This document shows, in pieces, positions 56,786 to 64,000 of a DNA stretch of 64,000 nt. The notes beneath the pieces were generated by a model. The model did no database searches. It saw only the letters and a program-made list of their open reading frames with translations, and was not told the DNA's origin. The stretch comes from Pseudidiomarina sp. CB1 (GTDB lineage: Bacteria; Pseudomonadota; Gammaproteobacteria; Enterobacterales; Alteromonadaceae). Positions within the stretch are counted from its first letter, which is position 1. Every line of letters begins with the position of its first letter. The DNA is taken from assembly GCF_024752025.1 (NCBI RefSeq), contig NZ_JANTPU010000001.1, positions 1,426,001 to 1,490,000 of the forward strand, read 5' to 3'. The translations under genes were made by a program, and so were the position numbers.

Positions 56786-59617
56786 ATGGACTTTATTGAA
56801 GTACGCGGCGCCCGCACCCATAACCTTAAAAATCTGCAGCTTACTATGCCACGCGATAAGCTTATCGTGATCACCGGGCTTTCCGGTTCAGGCAAATCGT
56901 CGTTGGCGTTTGATACGCTTTACGCCGAAGGTCAGCGTCGTTATGTCGAGTCATTATCGGCCTACGCCAGACAGTTTTTGTCGCTCATGGAAAAGCCTGA
57001 TGTCGATAGCATTGAAGGTTTATCGCCAGCGATTTCCATTGAACAGAAATCAACATCACATAACCCACGCTCTACCGTAGGTACCATTACGGAAATTTAT
57101 GATTATCTGCGCTTGATGTTTGCGCGCGTGGGTGAACCACGTTGCCCGACTCACCAAGAGCCGTTGGCCGCGCAAACTGTTTCGCAAATGGTCGACCAAG
57201 TACTGGAACTGCCGGAAGGCGAGAAGCTTATGATTCTGGCCCCGATCATCCAAGATCGTAAGGGCGAACACACCAAAGTGCTTGATAACTTAGCGGCTCA
57301 AGGCTTTATCCGTGCGCGGATTGACGGCGAGCTCTGTGATCTTAGCGATCCACCGCAACTCGAACTGCAAAAAAAGCACACAATTGAAGTCGTCGTCGAC
57401 CGTATTAAAGTCCGTGAAGGCTTGGAGTTGCGGCTTGCCGAGTCTTTTGAAACCGCCCTAGAACTTAGCGGTGGTACAGCGATTGTCGCTCCATTAGACA
57501 GTGACTCGAAGCTCAACGCTATGATTTTCTCGGCTAACTTTGCTTGCCCCCAGTGTGGCTACAGCATGCAGGAGCTCGAGCCGCGCTTATTCTCATTCAA
57601 TAACCCAGCTGGTGCCTGCAGCTCATGTGACGGGCTTGGTATTGAGCAATTTTTTGACCCACAAAAAGTCATCAATAATGATGAGCTTAGTTTAACGGGT
57701 GGTGCGATTCGCGGCTGGGATAAACGTAACTTCTATTACTACCAGATGTTGCAGTCGCTGGCGAAGCACTACGGTTTTGATCTAAACCAGCCCTTTAACT
57801 CGTTAAGTGAAAAACACCGCACGGTTATTCTTTATGGCAGTGGTCGTGACGACATCGAATTCACTTACATGAACGACCGTGGCGACCGTGTTGTTCGCCG
57901 CCACCCGTTTGAAGGCATTATTCCAAACATGCAACGGCGCTACCGTGAGACCGACTCCACCGCGGTGCGCGAAGAGCTGGCGAAGTACCTTGCGGCACAG
58001 CCTTGCAAAAGTTGTGGCGGTACACGTTTGCGTGAAGAAGCGCGCCATGTCTACGTTAACGACACTACGTTACCGGAAGTCGTAGCACGCTCAATTGGCG
58101 ATGCGCTCGAGTTTTTCACCAAGCTTGAACTCGACGGCCAAAAAGCACAAATTGCCGAAAAAATCTTAAAAGAAATCAACGACCGCTTAGGCTTCTTGGT
58201 CAATGTCGGTTTGAACTATCTTAGTCTGTCGCGCAGTGCCGAGACCCTCTCTGGTGGCGAAGCTCAGCGTATTCGTTTGGCCAGCCAAATCGGCGCAGGC
58301 TTAGTTGGGGTCATGTACGTATTGGATGAGCCGTCGATTGGTTTGCATCAGCGTGACAACGAACGCCTGCTTAGTACCCTGACGCGTTTACGTGATCTTG
58401 GTAATACCGTCATTGTGGTTGAACACGATGAAGATGCTATTCGTGCGGCAGATTATGTGATCGATATTGGCCCCGGCGCGGGTGTCCACGGCGGTGAAAT
58501 CGTCGCCCAAGGTAGCATCGATGACATCTTAAGAAGTGAGCGCTCGCTCACCGCCGACTATCTTTCTGGGCGTAAAATGATCGAGATACCGCAACAGCGG
58601 AATCAACCGACAGATAAATGGTTAACCCTCGAAGGAGCTACCGGTAACAACCTTAAGGACGTTACGCTCAAGCTGCCGATTGGCTTGATGTCATGCGTTA
58701 CCGGTGTATCCGGCTCAGGCAAGTCGACCTTAATTAACGATACGCTGTTTCGCATTGCCCATCGCGACCTCAATAAAGCGACGGCCAACGAGCCTGCCCC
58801 TTATCACGCGATCGACGGTATGCAATACCTCGACAAAGTGGTCGATATTGATCAAAGTCCGATTGGTCGCACGCCACGCTCTAACCCAGCGACCTACACT
58901 GGCATTTTTACGCCGATTCGTGAGCTTTTCGCCGGCACTGAAGAAGCCCGCTCGCGGGGCTATAAACCCGGCCGATTCAGTTTTAACGTTCGCGGCGGGC
59001 GCTGTGAAGCATGCCAAGGCGACGGCGTGATCAAAGTTGAAATGCACTTTTTGCCCGACGTCTACGTGCCTTGTGATATTTGTAAGGGCAAGCGCTACAA
59101 CCGTGAGACGCTCGAGATCAAGTACAAAGGTCGTAGTATTCACGAAGTGTTAGATATGACCGTTGAAGACGCGCGCGAATTTTTTGCGCCAGTGCCAGCA
59201 ATCGCACGTAAACTGCAAACGCTTATGGATGTTGGTTTAAGTTATATTCGCTTAGGCCAGTCAGCGACCACATTGTCTGGTGGTGAAGCGCAACGCGTGA
59301 AGCTATCCCGCGAACTCTCGAAGCGGGACACAGGTAAGACGCTTTATATTCTCGATGAGCCTACCACTGGCTTGCATTTCCATGATATCCAGCAACTATT
59401 AACCGTGTTACATCGGTTACGTGACCACGGCAATACCATTGTGATCATCGAACATAACCTTGATGTCATTAAAACGGCGGACTGGATTGTCGATCTAGGG
59501 CCTGAAGGTGGTGCCGGTGGTGGTGAAATTCTCACTGAAGGCGCTCCAGAAGAGATTGTTGAGTGTGAACGTTCACATACCGCACGCTTTCTGGCGCCGC
59601 TACTGAAACAAGGCTAA
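56786..59617 (+). CDS. uvrA: Excinuclease ABC subunit A
   Basis: UvrA, the damage-recognition ATPase of nucleotide excision repair, 943 residues (E. coli 940). Both ABC modules are intact: Walker [10 protein letters not shown] (about 31-39) and GVSGSGKST (about 640), signatures [12 protein letters not shown] and [12 protein letters not shown], and the zinc-finger cysteines (CPQC, CSSC; CEAC, CDIC). I place the start at 56786, giving [16 protein letters not shown], the normal family start. It is divergent from the MFS-ssb unit and followed 9 bases later by a glutaminase gene. Confidence 0.98.
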   Translation: MDFIEVRGARTHNLKNLQLTMPRDKLIVITGLSGSGKSSLAFDTLYAEGQRRYVESLSAYARQFLSLMEKPDVDSIEGLSPAISIEQKSTSHNPRSTVGTITEIYDYLRLMFARVGEPRCPTHQEPLAAQTVSQMVDQVLELPEGEKLMILAPIIQDRKGEHTKVLDNLAAQGFIRARIDGELCDLSDPPQLELQKKHTIEVVVDRIKVREGLELRLAESFETALELSGGTAIVAPLDSDSKLNAMIFSANFACPQCGYSMQELEPRLFSFNNPAGACSSCDGLGIEQFFDPQKVINNDELSLTGGAIRGWDKRNFYYYQMLQSLAKHYGFDLNQPFNSLSEKHRTVILYGSGRDDIEFTYMNDRGDRVVRRHPFEGIIPNMQRRYRETDSTAVREELAKYLAAQPCKSCGGTRLREEARHVYVNDTTLPEVVARSIGDALEFFTKLELDGQKAQIAEKILKEINDRLGFLVNVGLNYLSLSRSAETLSGGEAQRIRLASQIGAGLVGVMYVLDEPSIGLHQRDNERLLSTLTRLRDLGNTVIVVEHDEDAIRAADYVIDIGPGAGVHGGEIVAQGSIDDILRSERSLTADYLSGRKMIEIPQQRNQPTDKWLTLEGATGNNLKDVTLKLPIGLMSCVTGVSGSGKSTLINDTLFRIAHRDLNKATANEPAPYHAIDGMQYLDKVVDIDQSPIGRTPRSNPATYTGIFTPIRELFAGTEEARSRGYKPGRFSFNVRGGRCEACQGDGVIKVEMHFLPDVYVPCDICKGKRYNRETLEIKYKGRSIHEVLDMTVEDAREFFAPVPAIARKLQTLMDVGLSYIRLGQSATTLSGGEAQRVKLSRELSKRDTGKTLYILDEPTTGLHFHDIQQLLTVLHRLRDHGNTIVIIEHNLDVIKTADWIVDLGPEGGAGGGEILTEGAPEEIVECERSHTARFLAPLLKQG

Positions 59618-59626
59618 GCTAGGGCT

Positions 59627-60583
59627 ATGACACAGGATGTAATTAGCGGCGGGCAGTCGATTCATGCCCCAGACAACCTGAAGACCCTGCTGCAAACGAT
59701 TTTGCAGCAGGCGCTTACCGTGAACGACGGCAAGGTCGCTGATTACATCCCTGCTTTAGCTGAAGTAAAGTCTGATTATTGTGCCCTCACGGTCGCCACG
59801 CTAGACGGTCAAGTCACCTCGGTTGGTGATGCTACGGCAACCTTTTCAATCCAATCTATCTCGAAAATTTTTGGTTTAATGCTGGCCATGGAACGCATGG
59901 GGGATAGCCTGTGGGAACGCGTGCAAATGGAACCTTCGGGTCAACCTTTCAACTCGATTGTACAGCTCGAATGGGAGCGTGGCATTCCTCGTAACCCGAT
60001 GATTAACGCTGGCGCGATTCTGGTAAGCGATGTCTTGGTAAGCCATTACTCCGCCAGTAAATCAGCAGTGTTAAGTATGGTCCGCGGTCTGTGTAATCGC
60101 GACACCGTCTGTGTTGATAGTCGCGTACATGAATCTGAAAAAGACCACGGTGCGCGCAACGCCGCATTAGCGTACTTGATGAAAAGCTTTGGTAACATCG
60201 AAGCGGACGTTGAAGAAGTGCTGGATCACTATTTCTGGCAATGCGCATTGACCATGTCGACCGAAGATCTCGCCCGTAGTTTTGCTTTTCTCGCCAACCG
60301 CGGGAAGTGTCCACGCAGCGGCAATCAAATCACTTCACATCGCGATGCACAACGGATCAACGCGTTGCTTAGCACCAGCGGCATGTACGATCAATCCGGT
60401 CAGTTTGCCTTTACGGTCGGCTTGCCTGCGAAGAGTGGCGTTGGTGGTGGAATTGTAGCAATTGTTCCAGATTATGGCGTGATCGCGGCGTGGTCACCAC
60501 CGCTAAATAGTTATGGCAATTCAGCCCGTGGCATGGCCATGATTCGCAATCTCGCCAATCAATTAGGCTTGAGTGTTTACTAA
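59627..60583 (+). CDS. glsA: Glutaminase A
   Basis: A 318-residue beta-lactamase-fold glutaminase that hydrolyses glutamine to glutamate and ammonia. The catalytic serine and lysine are in SIQSISKIFG (Ser77, Lys80), and the family motifs NPMINAGAI, ESEKDHGARN and KSGVGGGI are intact. The length is typical (E. coli GlsB 308). It follows uvrA by only 9 bases and may share its transcript, though without a strong ribosome site. It is convergent with the solute-binding gene, with 5 bases between. Confidence 0.95.
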   Translation: MTQDVISGGQSIHAPDNLKTLLQTILQQALTVNDGKVADYIPALAEVKSDYCALTVATLDGQVTSVGDATATFSIQSISKIFGLMLAMERMGDSLWERVQMEPSGQPFNSIVQLEWERGIPRNPMINAGAILVSDVLVSHYSASKSAVLSMVRGLCNRDTVCVDSRVHESEKDHGARNAALAYLMKSFGNIEADVEEVLDHYFWQCALTMSTEDLARSFAFLANRGKCPRSGNQITSHRDAQRINALLSTSGMYDQSGQFAFTVGLPAKSGVGGGIVAIVPDYGVIAAWSPPLNSYGNSARGMAMIRNLANQLGLSVY

Positions 60584-60588
60584 GCGCG

Positions 60589-61386
60589 TTAGTTCGTAAC
60601 GAGCTTCGTGCGCTTGGGCGGCCACGGAAGTTTATACTTACTCAGCAGTTTGGCTAAGGTGCCATTTTCAATGAGGGGCATAACGACACGCCGCCAATCC
60701 TCCAGCGCAAAACCTTTTTCGGGATTGATTAGGGTGCGCAGCTCGTACTCGCCATAGGCTTGTGGATTGAGTAATAACCGGTCAAACCAAGGTTGCTGAC
60801 GATGCTGTAACAGATATTCATCATGAATCATCACGACGTCGAGCCGGCCATTGAGTAACATCTTCATGTTCACCTCATGGCTTAACGATAGGTAGACGTT
60901 AAAACGTTCTTCAAGTATTCCCGCATCAGTTCGGTTGCCCAAAAATGGATAGTGGTAGCCGATGAGCCCGCCAAAACGTAGTCCCTCGCGTTGAAAGAAT
61001 TCAGCACCACGCTGATCACGTTTCTTGACTGCCACCAAACGCTCAGCACCAAGTACCATGGGTTCGCCGATTTCTAAATGGGGCATTTGCTCAGCCCATC
61101 CCCACGTTGGCGACTCGAATAACATCAAATGGCAGCACCCAGCGTCACTGAGCGCTTTAAAGCGAGCTTTGGAAGGCACGTCATGCAATTCAAATTGATA
61201 ATCGCTCTGAGCGCTGTTGAGAGCCTCTATGAGGTCACCTACTAAGTGCTCAGTATCATATGCAGAGAAATAAGGAGGAAAGTCGTATGCTGCAATACGA
61301 ATAGTTTCGGCCGCACGGCTGTCGCTTGGTAGTACCGAAAGCACAGCTATAAATAGGGTAAGCAGTATAGAAACAAAATAACGCAC
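60589..61386 (-). CDS. Orphan periplasmic solute-binding protein (SBP_bac_3-like)
   Basis: A 265-residue secreted protein with a signal peptide (cleavage after SRA-AE, about residue 25) and a family 3 amino-acid-binding-type fold starting IRIAAYDFPPYFS. The latter half has NMKMLLNGRLDVVMIHDEY, typical of such proteins. No transporter genes lie nearby; it stands alone between glsA and tuf, reading in the same direction as tuf. The GTG start has GAGG 6 bases upstream. Ligand unknown; such orphans may serve in sensing. Confidence 0.82.
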   Translation of the reverse strand: MRYFVSILLTLFIAVLSVLPSDSRAAETIRIAAYDFPPYFSAYDTEHLVGDLIEALNSAQSDYQFELHDVPSKARFKALSDAGCCHLMLFESPTWGWAEQMPHLEIGEPMVLGAERLVAVKKRDQRGAEFFQREGLRFGGLIGYHYPFLGNRTDAGILEERFNVYLSLSHEVNMKMLLNGRLDVVMIHDEYLLQHRQQPWFDRLLLNPQAYGEYELRTLINPEKGFALEDWRRVVMPLIENGTLAKLLSKYKLPWPPKRTKLVTN

Positions 61387-61482
61387 GGCATCCTCACCTT
61401 TGCGTGGATTGCAGCTATCTTCGTCAGCGCAAGGGTAAAAGTCAAGATCAAAACCAAGAGCGCTGTTGACTTTTCAGGCATT

Positions 61483-61509
61483 AAAAAAGGGAGCCGAAGC
61501 TCCCCTTTT
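61483..61509 (-). terminator. Terminator of tuf (str operon)
   Basis: A 6-bp GC-rich stem GGGAGC/GCTCCC (61489-61494 and 61499-61504) with a UUCG tetraloop on the minus strand, flanked by G and followed by six T residues. C(UUCG)G loops are unusually stable. It lies 42 bases after the tuf stop. Confidence 0.95.
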
Positions 61510-61550
61510 ATAGCTTTACCCGTAGTAGAACTAAGGGCTACGTCGCAGTA

Positions 61551-62735
61551 TTAGTCTAAGATCTTAGATACTACGCCGGCGCCTACAGTACGGCCACCTT
61601 CACGGATTGCGAAGCGCAAGCCTTCGTCCATCGCGATTGGGTGAATCAAGTCAACAACAAACTTCAAGTTGTCGCCTGGCATTACCATTTCTACGCCGTC
61701 TGGCAATTGCACTGCGCCAGTTACGTCAGTTGTACGGAAGTAGAACTGTGGACGATAGCCTTTGAAGAACGGAGTATGACGACCGCCTTCTTCTTTGTTC
61801 AATACGTAAACTTCCGCTTCGAACTTGGTGTGCGGAGTGATTGAACCTGGCTTCGCCAATACTTGGCCACGTTGGATCTCGTCACGCTTCGTACCACGCA
61901 ACAACGCACCGATGTTCTCACCTGCACGACCTTCGTCAAGCAACTTACGGAACATCTCTACACCCGTTACGATCGTCTTCGTAGTGTCTTTGATACCTAC
62001 GATTTCTACTTCGTCACCAGTGCGCACGATACCACGCTCTACACGACCTGTTACTACAGTACCACGACCTGAGATCGAGAATACGTCTTCGATTGGCATG
62101 ATGAACGGCTTATCGATATCACGCTCTGGCTCTGGGATGTAGTTATCCAAAGCTTCTGCCAATTCTAGGATTTTCGCTTCCCACTGCTCTTCGCCTTCCA
62201 ACGCTTTCAACGCTGAACCTTGAATCACTGGCAAGTCGTCACCTGGGAAATCGTACTCAGAAAGAAGTTCACGAACTTCCATCTCTACCAATTCCAACAA
62301 CTCTTCGTCGTCTACCATGTCACATTTGTTCATGAAAACAACGATGAACGGCACGCCTACCTGACGTGACAACAAGATGTGCTCACGGGTTTGTGGCATA
62401 GGGCCGTCAGTGGCTGCTACTACCAAGATAGCGCCGTCCATCTGCGCAGCACCGGTGATCATGTTTTTCACATAGTCAGCGTGTCCTGGGCAGTCTACGT
62501 GTGCGTAGTGACGCGTCGGAGTATCGTACTCAACGTGTGAAGTTGAGATGGTGATACCACGCGCTTTTTCTTCTGGTGCGTTATCGATCATTGCGAAGTC
62601 TTTCGCAGCGCCACCGTAGGTTTTTGCCAAAACGGTAGTGATCGCAGCAGTCAGAGTAGTTTTACCATGGTCAACGTGGCCGATAGTACCTACGTTCACA
62701 TGCGGTTTCGAACGTTCAAATTTTTCTTTTGACAT
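61551..62735 (-). CDS. tuf: Elongation factor Tu
   Basis: EF-Tu of 394 residues, the GTPase that delivers aminoacyl-tRNA to the ribosome. G1 (GHVDHGKT), G3 ([12 protein letters not shown]) and G4 (NKCDMVD) motifs are intact. Codon use is strongly biased to a few codons, as in highly expressed genes. It lies after fusA as in the str operon; many gammaproteobacteria have a second tuf, which cannot be seen here. An AAGGAAA site lies before the ATG, overlapping the edge of a 14-base palindrome. Confidence 0.99.
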   Translation of the reverse strand: MSKEKFERSKPHVNVGTIGHVDHGKTTLTAAITTVLAKTYGGAAKDFAMIDNAPEEKARGITISTSHVEYDTPTRHYAHVDCPGHADYVKNMITGAAQMDGAILVVAATDGPMPQTREHILLSRQVGVPFIVVFMNKCDMVDDEELLELVEMEVRELLSEYDFPGDDLPVIQGSALKALEGEEQWEAKILELAEALDNYIPEPERDIDKPFIMPIEDVFSISGRGTVVTGRVERGIVRTGDEVEIVGIKDTTKTIVTGVEMFRKLLDEGRAGENIGALLRGTKRDEIQRGQVLAKPGSITPHTKFEAEVYVLNKEEGGRHTPFFKGYRPQFYFRTTDVTGAVQLPDGVEMVMPGDNLKFVVDLIHPIAMDEGLRFAIREGGRTVGAGVVSKILD

Positions 62736-62744
62736 GACTTTTCC

Positions 62745-62784
62745 TTAACTTAAGTTAAAAGTCCGGTCCCGTAGAGAACCGGAC
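62745..62784 (-). promoter_or_regulatory. fusA-tuf intergenic hairpin and palindrome
   Basis: The 59-base gap holds two inverted repeats: a 7-bp stem (GTCCGGT at 62761-62767 with ACCGGAC at 62778-62784) that on the minus strand is followed by TTTT, and a perfect 14-base palindrome TTAACTTAAGTTAA at 62745-62758 just before the tuf ribosome site. The first looks like a weak terminator or an RNA-processing site that could set the EF-G to EF-Tu ratio; this is inference. Confidence 0.5.
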
Positions 62785-62794
62785 CAGACTCTAC

Positions 62795-64000
62795 TTAATC
62801 TTTAGTTTGACGAGCGGCAATAACCTGCTCAGCAATGTTGTTTGGTGCTTCAGCGTACTTCAAGAATTCCATTGCATAAGATGCGCGGCCCTGAGTCTGC
62901 GAACGCAGGTCAGTAGCGTAACCGAACATTTCTGATAATGGAACTTGCGCGCGAACTTCTTTCAAATCACCTGCAGCATCTTCCATGCCTTCGATGATAC
63001 CGCGACGACGGTTCAAGTCACCAACTACGTCACCCATGAATTCTTCAGGAGTAACAACTTCAACTTTCATCATTGGTTCTAAAATCGCTGGGTTAGCTTG
63101 CAATGCACCTTTTTTGAAGGCCATGCTACCGGCGATTTTAAACGCCATTTCTGATGAGTCAACATCGTGGTATGAACCATCATACAACGTTGCTTTTACG
63201 CCAAGTAGTGGGTAGCCAGCAAGTACACCATTTTGCATTTGCTCTTGGATACCTTTGTCTACCGCAGGAATATATTCCTTCGGTACGACACCACCTACGA
63301 TTTCGTTAACGAATTCGTAGTTAGGCGTTTCGTCGTCAGAAGCATCAAATTCCATAGGTTCAAGTTTCAGCCAAACGTGACCGAATTGACCACGACCACC
63401 TGATTGACGTACGAACTTACCTTCAACTTCAACGCCCTTACGGATCGTTTCACGGTAAGCAACCTGAGGTTTACCTACGTTACACTCAACGTTGAATTCA
63501 CGCTTCATACGGTCAACGATGATATCAAGGTGAAGTTCACCCATACCAGAAATGATCGTTTGACCAGACTCTTCGTCAGTCTTCACGCGGAACGACGGAT
63601 CTTCTGCAGCCAACTTACCTAAAGCAATACCCATTTTTTCTTGGTCAGCTTTAGTTTTTGGTTCAACCGCAACAGAGATTACAGGCTCTGGGAATTCCAT
63701 ACGCTCAAGCGTGATGATGTTGTTCGGATCACACAAAGTGTCACCGGTCGTAACATCTTTCAAGCCGATCGCAGCTGCAATATCCCCTGCCAAGATTTCT
63801 TTGATCTCTTGACGGTCGTTTGCATGCATCTGAACCATACGGCCGATACGCTCACGCTTGCTCTTCACTGGGTTATATACGGTGTCACCTTGTGACAATA
63901 CGCCCGAGTAAACGCGCAAGAACGTCAAAGTACCCACGAACGGGTCAGTTGCGATTTTAAATGCCAACGCTGAGAAAGGTTCGGCATCATCTGATTTACG
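62795..64000 (-). CDS. fusA: Elongation factor G (5' partial)
   Basis: The C-terminal 401 residues of EF-G, from late in the GTPase/domain II region ([16 protein letters not shown] near the window edge) through domains II-V to the stop. The frame runs open to the last base, so the start and the GTP-binding motifs lie outside. EF-G drives ribosomal translocation and recycling. Position before tuf on the same strand and strong codon bias confirm the str operon (rpsL-rpsG-fusA-tuf); rpsG and rpsL should follow off the right edge. Confidence 0.98.
   Translation of the reverse strand, partial: RKSDDAEPFSALAFKIATDPFVGTLTFLRVYSGVLSQGDTVYNPVKSKRERIGRMVQMHANDRQEIKEILAGDIAAAIGLKDVTTGDTLCDPNNIITLERMEFPEPVISVAVEPKTKADQEKMGIALGKLAAEDPSFRVKTDEESGQTIISGMGELHLDIIVDRMKREFNVECNVGKPQVAYRETIRKGVEVEGKFVRQSGGRGQFGHVWLKLEPMEFDASDDETPNYEFVNEIVGGVVPKEYIPAVDKGIQEQMQNGVLAGYPLLGVKATLYDGSYHDVDSSEMAFKIAGSMAFKKGALQANPAILEPMMKVEVVTPEEFMGDVVGDLNRRRGIIEGMEDAAGDLKEVRAQVPLSEMFGYATDLRSQTQGRASYAMEFLKYAEAPNNIAEQVIAARQTKD

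Overview
This is chromosomal DNA of a gammaproteobacterium. Gene content and order (degQ-degS, murA-ibaG-mla, kds-lpt-rpoN-hpf-ptsN-rapZ-npr, mre-maf-rng-yhdP-tldD, a full MSHA type IV pilus locus, uvrA/ssb, str operon) fit the Alteromonadales, and an Idiomarina-like marine bacterium is my best guess; that placement is inference from layout and protein style. The DNA is compact: genes overlap by 1-20 bases in most operons, no gap exceeds about 180 bases, and no tRNA, rRNA, CRISPR array, IS element or prophage was seen.

Region 1 (1-14.9 kb) is envelope upkeep and nitrogen-PTS signalling. DegQ (cut by the left edge) and DegS are periplasmic proteases. A leftward operon carries MlaFEDCB (retrograde phospholipid transport), IbaG and MurA. 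A rightward operon carries KdsD-KdsC (Kdo synthesis), LptC-LptA-LptB (LPS export), RpoN, HPF, PtsN, RapZ and NPr, and then MgtE, whose ribosome binding site lies inside a hairpin.

Region 2 (14.9-27.5 kb) holds PmbA and TldD (metalloprotease pair) around DarP, then a leftward run mreB-mreC-mreD-maf-rng-yhdP-nit-tldD for cell shape, RNA processing and outer-membrane lipid supply.

Region 3 (27.6-43.7 kb) is the MSHA pilus locus. The leftward block mshI-mshI2-J-K-L-M-N-E-G-B-A meets an inverted rightward block mshD-O-P-Q at a bidirectional terminator, and mshC is on its own next to mreB. MshF and MshH are not present here. MshE has two cyclic-di-GMP-binding MshEN motifs.

Region 4 (43.7-54.7 kb) holds pyrC, a large GAF/PAS diguanylate cyclase with intact GGEEF and I-site, thymidine kinase, an adenosine-deaminase-like enzyme, an S9 peptidase lipoprotein, and a two-gene operon pairing a substrate-binding lipoprotein with a membrane GGDEF-EAL protein. 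The nearness of c-di-GMP making, breaking and sensing proteins to the pilus locus suggests, but does not prove, a local regulatory circuit; the lipoprotein/GGDEF-EAL pair is the best candidate for an uncharacterised sensing system.

Region 5 (54.7-64 kb) holds ssb behind a YajR-type MFS gene, divergent uvrA with a candidate LexA box between them, a glutaminase, an orphan solute-binding protein, tuf with a strong terminator, and the 3' part of fusA running off the right edge.
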